Assembly (NCBI GenBank): GCA_947164605.1 | Contig: CAMUXE010000011.1 | Coordinates: forward strand, 19,825 to 83,824 | Reading direction: 5' to 3' | DNA from: an uncultured Lachnospiraceae bacterium | Lineage (GTDB): Bacteria; Bacillota; Clostridia; Lachnospirales; Lachnospiraceae | DNA: 64,000 bases | Shown: in pieces, positions 54,473-63,225 of the stretch | Layout: the number at the start of each line of letters is the position of its first letter | Numbering within the stretch: position 1 is the first letter of the stretch | Made by a program: the position numbers and the translations under genes | The notes under the pieces: model-generated | Told to the model about the DNA's origin: nothing | Seen by the model: the letters and a program-made list of their open reading frames with translations, nothing else | Databases searched by the model: none

Positions 54473-55879
54473 TCAACAAGCAGATTTTTTTATCTCTAAA
54501 TCTTTTCTGACCAATCTCACAAAATAAATAAGGCCTCTAAATATAAGCTCACCTGCCATAGCAATCCAAACTCCCTTAAGTCCCATGCTAGCAGCCAAAT
54601 ATGCAGAGAGTGGAATTCTAACGCACCACATACTAAAAAGGTTCATAAGACTCGGAATTAGAGTATCAGCATAGCCTCTGAGAATACCTGTAGCTACGAT
54701 AGACACTGCATACATAGGCTCAGCAAAGGCCTCAATCCTGAGAATTGTGCTGCCCAATTCCCTTATCTCACTATCATTGGTCAAAAAGCCTATCATGTAA
54801 GGAGCATATATATACATCAAAAGGCCGGTCATGGCCATACAAAATACTCCAAGCCCAACTGTCATCCAGCCAAGTCTTCTAGCCAGGTCCTTTCTGTTAG
54901 CTCCAACGCACTGTCCCACAACCGTAGTTGCTGCCTGTGATATACCGTAGCCTGGCATATAGCACAAGCTCTCGACTGTTATAGAAAAAGAATGTGCTGA
55001 TATCGAGCTCACTCCAAGAGGAGTTACAATCTTAGTTGAGGCAACATAAGCCATTCCCATTATTGCTGATTCAAATGCAATTGGGATTGATATCTTTAAG
55101 GCTTTTTTTAAGACCTGTATATATGGGAGCAGGTATTTTTCTCTTCTTAAGGACAAAGTCTCAGATTTTGCCAATAAGAAAAAGAGCATTGACAGAGCAC
55201 AGAAAATTTCTGCACAAGCAGTTCCAAGTGCCGCTCCGAGGACTCCCAAGCCCAAACCTGGCATTTTAAGGCTAAAACCAAAAATGCTCAAGTTTGATGG
55301 TTCAAATATAAAGATGTAATTAAATATAACATCCAGGAAACACATACTGATATTCAGAATGCTCGGAACCCTCATATTTCCACTGCATTGCAGCATTCCT
55401 CCTGCAGCATAATCAATCGCAAGAAAGGGAAAGCTGAAGCCAAATATCATAAAGTAAAGACTGGCATCCTTTCTTATATTGGGATCAGCCCCCATCCAGA
55501 CCGGAATCAAGGGGCCCAATACAGCACACAGTGCCATAACTAACAAACTGATAGTTATGGCACTTATAAGTCCGTATCTTACTATATTTCTAGCTTTCTG
55601 CTCTTCTTTTGCTCCCATCGCATGTGCAACCTGAACAGTAAAGCCGGTTGCCAAAGCACTTCCGACTCCACCTATAAGCCAGGTTGAAGTTGATACAAGT
55701 CCAATTGATGCTGCTGCATTGGTTCCCAATCGACCTACCATTGAAGCGTCAATATATTGCATCATAATTGATGAAATCTGAGCAAGTATCGCAGGCAGAC
55801 TCAGCCGGGCTATCAGCCACAGCTCCTGTCTTCCTGTCAAAGACTCACCATTTCTAACTGGTGCAAGAATATCTTTCAT
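54473..55879 (-). CDS. MATE family efflux transporter
   Basis: 468 residues, twelve helices, MATE fold: ELWLIARLSLPAILAQISS, YIDASMVGRLGTNAAASIGLV, TGFTVQVAHAMGAKEE, and CMPGYGISQAATTVVGQCVG-type second-half motif (YMPGYGISQAATTVVGQ). Different subfamily from the one at 49087. AAGG seven bases before ATG. It lies 69 bases upstream of the asparagine synthetase homologue and 20 behind the GGDEF gene. Substrate unknown. Confidence 0.9.
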   Translation of the reverse strand: MKDILAPVRNGESLTGRQELWLIARLSLPAILAQISSIMMQYIDASMVGRLGTNAAASIGLVSTSTWLIGGVGSALATGFTVQVAHAMGAKEEQKARNIVRYGLISAITISLLVMALCAVLGPLIPVWMGADPNIRKDASLYFMIFGFSFPFLAIDYAAGGMLQCSGNMRVPSILNISMCFLDVIFNYIFIFEPSNLSIFGFSLKMPGLGLGVLGAALGTACAEIFCALSMLFFLLAKSETLSLRREKYLLPYIQVLKKALKISIPIAFESAIMGMAYVASTKIVTPLGVSSISAHSFSITVESLCYMPGYGISQAATTVVGQCVGANRKDLARRLGWMTVGLGVFCMAMTGLLMYIYAPYMIGFLTNDSEIRELGSTILRIEAFAEPMYAVSIVATGILRGYADTLIPSLMNLFSMWCVRIPLSAYLAASMGLKGVWIAMAGELIFRGLIYFVRLVRKDLEIKKSAC

Positions 55880-55899
55880 TAATTACCTTCGATCTAAAA

Positions 55900-57687
55900 T
55901 TAAATTTCAAACATTGCCAACAATCTGGCAAACAGGCGATAATATACCGTCTGGCTCATATCCCAAGTCACTCTGCTACTTACAGATTCCAAGCTCAAGA
56001 CAAACTGCTTGCCAACTTTATCATTGTACACTACCTGCAGCATAGAAAGCACGCCCTGTCTAACTAATTTTAGATAAACTTCATCATTTTTACCCTGAAA
56101 ATATCGAATATCATTAACAATTAATATTGGAACTTCCGAATCATTTACATTGATACCGCCGTTGACCGACCTGTTAAATTCCTTCATAAGTTTTCTAAAC
56201 TGCTCGTCGTTTATATACGATTCAGTTTTTTCGATAACATCGTCATCCGGTCTTCTCTCGCCAGCCATATAGCGTAATTTTGTTCCATCTCCGCCATAAA
56301 GCATTAGGCGCTGTATACCAAAATTGACAACAAAATCATCCAGAATCTTCTCAATTGGATAGTCTTTTTTCAAAAAGAGTCTGTCAAACATAGCACAGAT
56401 AATATCGCCCTTTGCAAGATTGTTTCTGACATCAATTCTGTCGCCAACAAGTTTCTGTGACTCAATCTCCTCTAAGCTGCCATGCTTTTCCCTATTGTAA
56501 ATAATATAGCGATTGCGTCCCTTATTTTTAGCCCTATAAAGAGCAAAATCAGCCAGCTTGAATATATCTTCATAAGTATCAGCATCTTTAGGGAAGGATG
56601 CACAGCCTATAGACAGGGTAATATTAGGACTCTCTTCGCTTCCTTCAGGAAAAGTAGCATTTACAATATTCTTAATACTGCGAAGTTTCTCCCTTGTCAT
56701 CTCCATATCATAGGTATTATAAAAGATGATCATAAACTCATCTCCGCCGATTCGGCCCACTTGACCAGAAGAATCAACTTCTTTGAGCATAATTTCCGAT
56801 ACAGTCTTAAGGACCTGATCTCCCTGCATATGTCCGTAGGTATCATTAACCCTCTTGAAATTATCGACATCAACAATGGCTATTGCCGTACCCTTTTCTC
56901 TCTTTTGATCGATAAGTTCACGAGCCATCTCAATTATATTTCCCCTGGTGCAAAGCCCGGTCAATGAATCCTTTTCTGTCCTATACCTTGATACAGAGCT
57001 AGCAACTCCACTGCAGCTAATATAGCCAATGACCTCATTATTAGAGTCTGATAGAGGATTCATATAAATATAAGTCTTTGCCCCAGTCTGATTTTCACTC
57101 TCAACACCCAAAATATCACTATTAAAGACATATTCCTTAGAAATAGTCCCTAAAAGAAGGTTTGAAATAAGTTCACCAGCCTTTTCAAGCTCATCTTCAT
57201 CTACCTTGCTCATAAGCTTTTGTCTAAACTCATCTATCCCCCCGGATTCAGATGGCACAAATATATTATTTTTATATATCTCGAGTATGTCGCTATTAAT
57301 AATATATCTAAAAGCAAGCTCATTGTGCATTTTAAAGAAATCATTACATATCAACTTGTAATGATCAAAATTTTCAAGGCTACTTAGGCAGTCGTTCAAA
57401 CTTATAAGATTTACTATTACACTTGACTCATTGGCACCAGATCCAATAGCTGTCACATATAGTTGAGTATCTCCATCCTCTTTTACCAGATGCAGCATAA
57501 AAGGCTCACCATCTAGTTTTTCTACCTCCTCGGAGAAGACTTCACGATCAGTCTCAAATACGAACTTGTCAAATGTGTTATATAACCTTTCCTGTCCGAT
57601 AAAGGCATAAAATTCGGTATCAGCAGAAAGGATATCATAACTCCCTTTTAACACGATAATCTCGTGTCTATACACATTTTTTTCCAT
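55900..57687 (-). CDS. diguanylate cyclase (GGDEF) protein
   Basis: 595 residues, no membrane helix. A PAS-like N-terminal sensor region (1-215) leads into a GGDEF domain: DSLTGLCTRGNI, AIAIVDVDNFKRVNDTYGHMQGD, and an intact active site GRIGGDEFMIIF. The last 200 residues (from KLVGDRIDVRNNL) form a further, less distinctive domain that may be GAF-like. It should make cyclic di-GMP, which fits the HD-GYP proteins elsewhere in the window. No Shine-Dalgarno is evident before the ATG at 57687. Confidence 0.88.
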   Translation of the reverse strand: MEKNVYRHEIIVLKGSYDILSADTEFYAFIGQERLYNTFDKFVFETDREVFSEEVEKLDGEPFMLHLVKEDGDTQLYVTAIGSGANESSVIVNLISLNDCLSSLENFDHYKLICNDFFKMHNELAFRYIINSDILEIYKNNIFVPSESGGIDEFRQKLMSKVDEDELEKAGELISNLLLGTISKEYVFNSDILGVESENQTGAKTYIYMNPLSDSNNEVIGYISCSGVASSVSRYRTEKDSLTGLCTRGNIIEMARELIDQKREKGTAIAIVDVDNFKRVNDTYGHMQGDQVLKTVSEIMLKEVDSSGQVGRIGGDEFMIIFYNTYDMEMTREKLRSIKNIVNATFPEGSEESPNITLSIGCASFPKDADTYEDIFKLADFALYRAKNKGRNRYIIYNREKHGSLEEIESQKLVGDRIDVRNNLAKGDIICAMFDRLFLKKDYPIEKILDDFVVNFGIQRLMLYGGDGTKLRYMAGERRPDDDVIEKTESYINDEQFRKLMKEFNRSVNGGINVNDSEVPILIVNDIRYFQGKNDEVYLKLVRQGVLSMLQVVYNDKVGKQFVLSLESVSSRVTWDMSQTVYYRLFARLLAMFEI

Positions 57688-57837
57688 ATAAAAATTATAT
57701 AATATCTCTCTTTCTCAGTAAAGAAATTTTATAAAGAATCTTTTATAAATACTGTATTTTCCCCTAAAAAATACTATAATAGATGTTTGCTAAAAACTAC
57801 ACAGTAAATTTTCAGTTTCCACAAGAGAGGAGTTTTT

Positions 57838-59421
57838 ATGAAATCATCTAATCTAAAGCGACTTGCCGCTTTTGTGCTGGCAATAGCTTTAATTCTCCCA
57901 TTGACCCTAAGCAGTATACTCGCTGCCGATTCATCAAAGGAAGAAAATAGTCCTAATTCAGTTCAAGACGATAATAAGCTTGACAGTTCTAATCAGATTA
58001 CTTCTGTTGATGACCTATCAGGCAAGAAAATCGGCGTACAGCTCGGAACAACTGGTGATGTCTATATCAGTGATTACGAAACTGACGGCTCAGGCACCAA
58101 AGTTGAGCGTTATTCAAAAGGTGCCGATGCAGTTCAAGCCCTAAGACAGGGTAAGATTGATGCCATAGTCATTGACGAATTGCCAGCCAAGAACTTCGTT
58201 AAGAGCAGCGGAAATATTAAGATTCTTGAAGAAGAATTTGCCAATGAAGACTATGCTATTTCAATAGCAAAGAATAATACAGAGCTCTTAAACAAGGTAA
58301 ACAGTGCCCTTTCTGATTTGAAGTCAGATGGAACTCTTCAAGCTATCTCTGATTACTATATACAGCAGCAGAATGAAGATAGCTCTGTCAAACCACCTTA
58401 CACCTCTCCTGAGGGTCTCACCTATTCCAATGGCACACTAAAGATGGCGACAAATGCTTACTTCCCACCATACGAATTCTATGCAAGCAACAAAATTGTT
58501 GGAATCGACCCTATGATTGCAACTGCCATTGCTGACAAGCTCAATATGAAACTTGAGATCGTTGATATGGCTTTTGATTCAATCATTACAGCAGTATCAA
58601 GCGGCAAGGTTGATATGGGTATGGCCGGAATGACAGTCACAGAGGAGAGAAAGAAAAATATTAATTTTTCTGATTCATATACCACAACTAAGCTCGTAGT
58701 TATAGTCAATGATCAGACTCAGGCCGCCAGCAGTCAGTCCCTGGCCGATCATTTTAAAAGCAACTTTATTGAAGACTCAAGATATGTCTATATTCTAAAG
58801 GGTCTTTCTTACACAGTTATGATTTCCTTCTTTGCAGCCTTGATAGGTATTGTAATAGGTTTCCTTGTAGCTGTAGTCAGAGTTAGCCATGATAAGAACG
58901 GTACCCTCAGTATCTTAAACATACTTGCTAATATCTACCTCACCATTGTCAGAGGTACACCTACTATGGTTCAGTTGCTTATCATCTACTATGTAATCTT
59001 TGGAAGTTACAATATCAACAAGGTTCTTGTTGCCATAATGGCCTTTGGCTTCAACTCTGGCGCCTATGTAGCTGAAATATTCAGATCAGGCATCATGGCC
59101 ATTGACAATGGCCAATTTGAAGCTTCAACCTGTCTTGGATTGACAAACTTCCAGACCTTTATCCATGTAATCCTTCCACAGGCCTTTAAGAACATACTTC
59201 CAGCTCTCGCCAATGAGTTTATCGTTCTTCTCAAGGAAACCTCTATCAGTGGTTACATAGGACTCAACGACCTCACCAGAGGCGGTGACATCATAAGAAG
59301 TATCACCTATGATGCTTTCTTCCCTCTTATCGCCGTCGCTATCATCTATTTAATCTTAGTAGATGGACTTTCACGTCTTGTAAAGATACTAGAAAGGAGA
59401 TTACGTAAAAATGAGCGCTAA
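57838..59421 (+). CDS. amino acid ABC transporter: permuted substrate-binding domain fused to permease
   Basis: 527 residues. Signal peptide 1-30. The binding domain is in an unusual order. Residues 53-178 ([19 protein letters not shown] to [12 protein letters not shown]) are what normally forms the second part of an SBP_bac_3 domain. Residues 198-292 ([16 protein letters not shown] to [20 protein letters not shown]) are what normally comes first. From 315 a HisM/GlnP-type permease follows, with the EAA loop [24 protein letters not shown] (split: [17 protein letters not shown]). It should import a polar amino acid with the ATPase encoded next. GAGAGGAG five bases before ATG. Confidence 0.88.
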   Translation: MKSSNLKRLAAFVLAIALILPLTLSSILAADSSKEENSPNSVQDDNKLDSSNQITSVDDLSGKKIGVQLGTTGDVYISDYETDGSGTKVERYSKGADAVQALRQGKIDAIVIDELPAKNFVKSSGNIKILEEEFANEDYAISIAKNNTELLNKVNSALSDLKSDGTLQAISDYYIQQQNEDSSVKPPYTSPEGLTYSNGTLKMATNAYFPPYEFYASNKIVGIDPMIATAIADKLNMKLEIVDMAFDSIITAVSSGKVDMGMAGMTVTEERKKNINFSDSYTTTKLVVIVNDQTQAASSQSLADHFKSNFIEDSRYVYILKGLSYTVMISFFAALIGIVIGFLVAVVRVSHDKNGTLSILNILANIYLTIVRGTPTMVQLLIIYYVIFGSYNINKVLVAIMAFGFNSGAYVAEIFRSGIMAIDNGQFEASTCLGLTNFQTFIHVILPQAFKNILPALANEFIVLLKETSISGYIGLNDLTRGGDIIRSITYDAFFPLIAVAIIYLILVDGLSRLVKILERRLRKNER

Positions 59422-60181
59422 CACTAATACAATAAATCAAGATAAGGATAAAGATATATATATCAGTGTAGAACACCTCTATAAATCTTTTAAGAAAAAA
59501 GAGGTTCTTCACGACATCAATACCAATATCAAAAAGGGTGAAGTCGTGGCAATCATAGGCCCTTCCGGTTGCGGAAAGTCAACTTTCTTGAGATGTTTAA
59601 ACCTTCTTGAAAAGCCTACAAGTGGCCATATTTACTTTGAAGGTCAAGAATTAAGGCCAAAGAAACGTGACCTTTCTAAATTAAGAAGAAAGATGGGCAT
59701 GGTTTTCCAGCACTTTAATCTCTTTCCTAACCTGACTATAGAGTGCAATATCACTCTTGCCCCTATCCTCTCTAAGGCCTTAAATAAAGAGGACGCAAAG
59801 CAACGCGCCAGCGAACTTCTCGCACGAGTTGGTCTCCTCGATCAGGCCCAGAAATATCCAGCTCAACTCTCAGGAGGTCAGCAGCAAAGAGTTGCCATAG
59901 CTAGAGCACTGGCTATGAATCCAGATGTTCTCCTTTTTGATGAACCTACTTCAGCTCTGGATCCCGAGATGGTAGGTGAAGTTTTAAGCATAATCAGGGA
60001 CCTTGCTGAAGAAGGCATGACCATGGTTATAGTTACACACGAGATGAACTTTGCCAAGGAAGTAGCCACAAGATGCATGTTCTTCTCTGATGGCGTAATT
60101 ACTGAAGAAAACACACCTGACCAATTCTTCAACAACCCTCAGAGCCCTAGATTAAAAGAGTTCTTGTCAAAAGTCCTCTAA
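59411..60181 (+). CDS. polar amino acid ABC transporter ATPase
   Basis: 256 residues, GlnQ type. Walker [11 protein letters not shown]-loop [10 protein letters not shown], signature [16 protein letters not shown], Walker [15 protein letters not shown] and the H-loop [10 protein letters not shown] are all intact. The ATG lies inside the last codons of the permease gene (11-bp overlap), so the two are translated together. GGAG lies 11 bases upstream. Confidence 0.96.
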   Translation: MSANTNTINQDKDKDIYISVEHLYKSFKKKEVLHDINTNIKKGEVVAIIGPSGCGKSTFLRCLNLLEKPTSGHIYFEGQELRPKKRDLSKLRRKMGMVFQHFNLFPNLTIECNITLAPILSKALNKEDAKQRASELLARVGLLDQAQKYPAQLSGGQQQRVAIARALAMNPDVLLFDEPTSALDPEMVGEVLSIIRDLAEEGMTMVIVTHEMNFAKEVATRCMFFSDGVITEENTPDQFFNNPQSPRLKEFLSKVL

Positions 60182-60191
60182 GCAATAATCC

Positions 60192-60240
60192 AAAAAAGCG
60201 CTTAGGCGAAGGTTTTCCCTTCACCCAAGCGCTTTTTTCT
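60192..60240. terminator. bidirectional terminator
   Basis: AAAAAAGCGCTT and AAGCGCTTTTTT enclose a smaller GAAGG-TTTTC-CCTTC stem; serves the ABC operon and the convergent SPFH gene. Confidence 0.93.
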
Positions 60241-60285
60241 ATCTAATCCAGCTTTCTAGATTTTTAAAATTTTCTTTATTGGATA

Positions 60286-61362
60286 TTATTGCTGTAAATA
60301 CTGGTCTTGATCCCCACCAATTTCATACTGGTTTAACACAAGTCCAGAATCTCCCATCTGGTTGTTGTTAGCTGTTGTATAATAAGCTGCCTTAGTCTGT
60401 GCACTTGAATTCTCATTAATACAAGGATCCTTCTCAAGTTCAGGCTTTAATGCAGCAGTCTTATCAATCGAAGTTGCATCGCCTATACCGAGAGCCTCTC
60501 CAACCACACCCAATTCACTGATAATATTAGTCAAATCAGTAGGCATATAAATCTTAGTTGCTCTGCCGTTAGAAACATCCTTGAGAGCCTCAATTCCCTT
60601 AAGTTTCAGAACACTTGAAGAAATCTGAGCTTCATTGAGTCTCTTAATACCTTCAGCCTCAGCCTCATATACAAGTCTAATACTCTTAGCACGACCTTCA
60701 GCAAGGGCAATCTGAGCATCTCTCTCAGCTTCAGCAGCAAGAACCTTAGCCTGCTTATCACCCTCAGCTCTTGTTACGACAGCCTCTCTGTGAGCTCTAG
60801 CCTCAAGTGCAGTCTGTCTTCTCTCTCTCTCAGCCTTCATCTGAGTGGTCATAACCTCCTCAATTTCCCTAGGTGGCTGAATATTCTTAATCTCAACTCT
60901 GGTTACCTTAAGGCCCCAAGCATCTGTTGCCTCATCGAGAACCTGCTGCATTCTGCCGTTGATTTCTTCCCTGCTTGCAAGAGTTGCATCGAGCTCCATG
61001 TCACCAATAATACTACGAAGTGTAGTTGCTGCCAGATTCTGAAGGTTATCAATAGGTCTCTCAGCTCCGTAAGTATAAAGCTTTGAATCAAATACATGGG
61101 CAAATACTACGGAATCAATCTGCATTGTTACATTATCTTTTGTGATTACAGACTGTGGTGGAAAATCATACACCTGCTCTTTTAAGCTTATATTCTTAAC
61201 AGGTCTGTCCACGATAGGTATGATAAGATTTACACCTGCCCCCATTGTTTTGTGATACTTACCAAGCCTCTCAACAATCACTTCGTGTTGCTGTTTAACA
61301 ATTCTAAATCCACATAAAACAAGAAATAAAACTACAACAGCAATAATTACCAAAAAGTCCAT
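60286..61362 (-). CDS. SPFH/band 7 (stomatin-like) membrane protein
   Basis: 358 residues. One N-terminal membrane helix (LVIIAVVVLFLVLCGF), then a band 7 domain: IVKQQHEVIVERLGKYHKTM, DRPVKNISLKEQVYDFPPQ, NLAATTLRSIIGDMELD, and a coiled coil (RERRQTALEARAHREAVV, AEGDKQAKVLAAEAERDAQI). Closest in type to QmcA/stomatin, a scaffold of membrane microdomains. The C-terminal 60 residues are polar and Gln/Asn-rich. Start at 61362 with AAGGAGGAG upstream; the frame opens earlier at 61404 without support. No NfeD partner gene is adjacent. Confidence 0.92.
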   Translation of the reverse strand: MDFLVIIAVVVLFLVLCGFRIVKQQHEVIVERLGKYHKTMGAGVNLIIPIVDRPVKNISLKEQVYDFPPQSVITKDNVTMQIDSVVFAHVFDSKLYTYGAERPIDNLQNLAATTLRSIIGDMELDATLASREEINGRMQQVLDEATDAWGLKVTRVEIKNIQPPREIEEVMTTQMKAERERRQTALEARAHREAVVTRAEGDKQAKVLAAEAERDAQIALAEGRAKSIRLVYEAEAEGIKRLNEAQISSSVLKLKGIEALKDVSNGRATKIYMPTDLTNIISELGVVGEALGIGDATSIDKTAALKPELEKDPCINENSSAQTKAAYYTTANNNQMGDSGLVLNQYEIGGDQDQYLQQ

Positions 61363-61417
61363 ATTTCTCCTCCTTATTTTTAAAAGATAAACATATGTTA
61401 GCATTAATCATAATTCG

Positions 61418-61468
61418 TGTCAATAAATTGACTATGTCAATAAATTGACTATGTCAATAAAATGGCTA
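61418..61468. repeat. 17-bp tandem repeat, three copies
   Basis: TGTCAATAAATTGACTA at 61418-61434 and 61435-61451, and a diverged third at 61452-61468. Each unit is itself partly palindromic (TCAAT...ATTGA). It lies upstream of both the SPFH gene and the Fur-family gene. Confidence 0.9.
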
Positions 61469-61536
61469 TTTTAATCAGCTGCCTATCTCAATAAATTACT
61501 TCTTCCCCTTAGGAAGCTTTATAAAAAAATAAAATT

Positions 61537-61551
61537 TGCAAATGGCTTGCA
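61537..61551. promoter_or_regulatory. Fur-family operator 1
   Basis: TGCAAATGGCTTGCA, an imperfect version of the GCAAATGATTTGC site at 61593. It overlaps the -35 box. Confidence 0.6.
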
Positions 61552-61574
61552 TTTTTTAAATTTTATTGTATAAT
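61547..61574 (+). promoter_or_regulatory. promoter of the Fur-family gene
   Basis: -35 TTGCAT at 61547-61552, 16-base spacer, -10 TATAAT at 61569-61574. Confidence 0.6.
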
Positions 61575-61592
61575 AAACCCGTTGTCAAAAAC

Positions 61593-61605
61593 GCAAATGA
61601 TTTGC
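61593..61605. promoter_or_regulatory. Fur-family operator 2
   Basis: GCAAATGATTTGC, a perfect 6-1-6 palindrome with the AATNATT centre typical of Fur-family sites, between the -10 box and the gene start. The two sites suggest autoregulation. Confidence 0.65.
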
Positions 61606-61624
61606 ATTTTAAGAGGAGGCAAAT

Positions 61625-62038
61625 ATGCCTAAAGAATATCATTCAAAGTACAAGAGCTGGATTCTAGACTACCTTAAAACTTATAAGGATTCCCGTTTCT
61701 GCGCCACTGACATACATAAGGCCATGGATAAAGACGGTATGGGAGCCAATTTGGCCACCGTCTACCGCAATCTAGACCGTCTTGTTGAAGAAAAGAGTTT
61801 AAACAGGTTCAAAATTTCCAATGAGGAAGAAAATTATTATCAATATCTTGTCCCAGAGATGGGCTGTACAAGCCACTTACATCTCATATGCAGAAAATGC
61901 GGAAAAGTAATCCACCTCAACTGCGATTTTATGAAAAAAATCAGCAGCCACATCAAAGCAGATCACGGCTTTGCACTTGATTGTAAAGATTCTGTTCTGG
62001 TTGGTCTGTGCAAGCAATGTAAGGATTCCAAGGATTAA
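61625..62038 (+). CDS. Fur-family metal-responsive repressor
   Basis: 137 residues. Winged helix N-terminal half with the DNA-contact region GMGANLATVYRNLDRLVEE, then a metal/dimer domain with CRKCGKVIHLNC and LCKQCKDSKD, the two CxxC pairs of the structural zinc site. Metal specificity (iron, zinc, manganese or peroxide) cannot be read. GAGGAGG six bases before ATG. Two palindromes upstream suggest it represses itself. The next gene is a putative metal exporter. Confidence 0.9.
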   Translation: MPKEYHSKYKSWILDYLKTYKDSRFCATDIHKAMDKDGMGANLATVYRNLDRLVEEKSLNRFKISNEEENYYQYLVPEMGCTSHLHLICRKCGKVIHLNCDFMKKISSHIKADHGFALDCKDSVLVGLCKQCKDSKD

Positions 62039-62063
62039 TCAAATACAATTACAGCTTCTGAGC

Positions 62064-62114
62064 ATTATAGAATCTACTTATTACAAAAGCTGAATATTAT
62101 AGAATCTACTTATT
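62064..62114. repeat. 19-bp direct repeat with 32-bp period
   Basis: ATTATAGAATCTACTTATT at 62064-62082 and again at 62096-62114, in the 3' region of the Fur-family gene. Confidence 0.88.
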
Positions 62115-62176
62115 CGAGGATATAAGATTAGGATATTTATTTTAAAAAATACATTTTAAAAAAGAAAGGAAATACT

Positions 62177-63064
62177 ATGCTTGAAAGCATTTTAGAAAAA
62201 TTAATCGACTCAGTTAAGGATGCCACTATAGACACCTTAAAACTTATCCCTTTTCTCTTTATCACCTACCTAATAATGGAGGCCTTAGAAAGAAAAACCA
62301 GCGATGCCTCAGCTAAAAAGCTGACTGATGTAGGCCGCTTTGGTCCTATTTTAGGAGGCATTATTGGAATAATCCCTCAATGCGGCTTTTCTGCAGCAGC
62401 ATCTTCTCTCTACGCCGGAGGACTTATATCTATAGGTACCCTCATATCGGTCTTTCTCTCCACTTCAGATGAAATGCTGCCACTATTTATATCAGAGCAC
62501 CTTGCCCTGCCAACAATCTTAAAAATCCTCTTATCAAAGGCTCTAATAGCTGTATTTAGTGGATTTATGGTCGACACCCTCCTGTCATTTACAAGGTTCA
62601 AATACAAGACAAGACAAAGAATATCTGAACTTTGCGAGGAAGAGCACGGCGATGACACTGAAGATAAGGGCGTATTTATAGATGCCCTGCGCCACACCAT
62701 CCACATTACAATTTTCATTTACATAATATCAATAATTTTAACCCTCCTGGTTGAATCTCTTGGATCAGATGTAATTAGATCTTTCTTGACTAATAGGCTT
62801 ATTATAGGAGTTTTATTAACCGCCCTTATAGGACTGATTCCAAACTGTGCCTCATCAATCATAATCACTCAGCTCTTCTTAGATGGCATGATAACAACAG
62901 GTCAGCTCATGTCTGGCCTCATGGTAAATGCAGGTGTAGGTTTGCTTGTTCTCTTCAGGACAAATAATCATCACCCAAGGGAAAACTTCAAAATACTTTG
63001 CATGCTCTATCTTATAGGCATCTTTTGGGGATTTTTCTTTGAAATTTTTAATATCAACTTCTAA
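62177..63064 (+). CDS. putative heavy-metal/manganese exporter (ArsP_2, PF11449 type)
   Basis: 295 residues, about eight to ten membrane helices in two halves separated by a charged loop (CEEEHGDDTEDKG, about 154-166). Each half holds a P-x-C motif: GIIPQCGFSAAASSLYAGG and GLIPNCASSIIITQLFLDG, with STSDEMLP between, the marks of the putative manganese transporter family. Likely a metal efflux pump. It lies 138 bases behind the Fur-family gene on the same strand, which suggests metal-dependent control, though no palindrome is seen directly before it. Confidence 0.85.
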   Translation: MLESILEKLIDSVKDATIDTLKLIPFLFITYLIMEALERKTSDASAKKLTDVGRFGPILGGIIGIIPQCGFSAAASSLYAGGLISIGTLISVFLSTSDEMLPLFISEHLALPTILKILLSKALIAVFSGFMVDTLLSFTRFKYKTRQRISELCEEEHGDDTEDKGVFIDALRHTIHITIFIYIISIILTLLVESLGSDVIRSFLTNRLIIGVLLTALIGLIPNCASSIIITQLFLDGMITTGQLMSGLMVNAGVGLLVLFRTNNHHPRENFKILCMLYLIGIFWGFFFEIFNINF

Positions 63065-63086
63065 ACTTTCAATTGAATCCTAGAAT

Positions 63087-63221
63087 TCACGCTTCGTATG
63101 CTAAAAAGAAGGCATCACAAATCTTAAGTTCTTCCTCAAGACTTGTGATAACCTTCTTTTCTTCTTCATAATTATTAGATATTAACTGTAGACTTGGGGC
63201 CAGCTTTTCAACTGCCCCACT
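63087..63221 (-). pseudogene. coding-like fragment without a start codon
   Basis: A 44-codon open frame in another register behind the MATE chimera reads like protein (EEEKKVITSLEEELKICDAF, coiled-coil-like) but has no ATG, GTG or TTG and begins just after a TAA. It overlaps an imperfect hairpin (63105-63159). It may be the tail of the decayed gene next to it. Low certainty. Confidence 0.3.
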
Positions 63222-63225
63222 TTAA

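Noticed and set aside
63105..63159. Imperfect long hairpin behind the metal exporter gene
   Set aside because: Several mismatches and overlap with a coding-like minus-strand frame; it may still end transcription but I could not call it with confidence.
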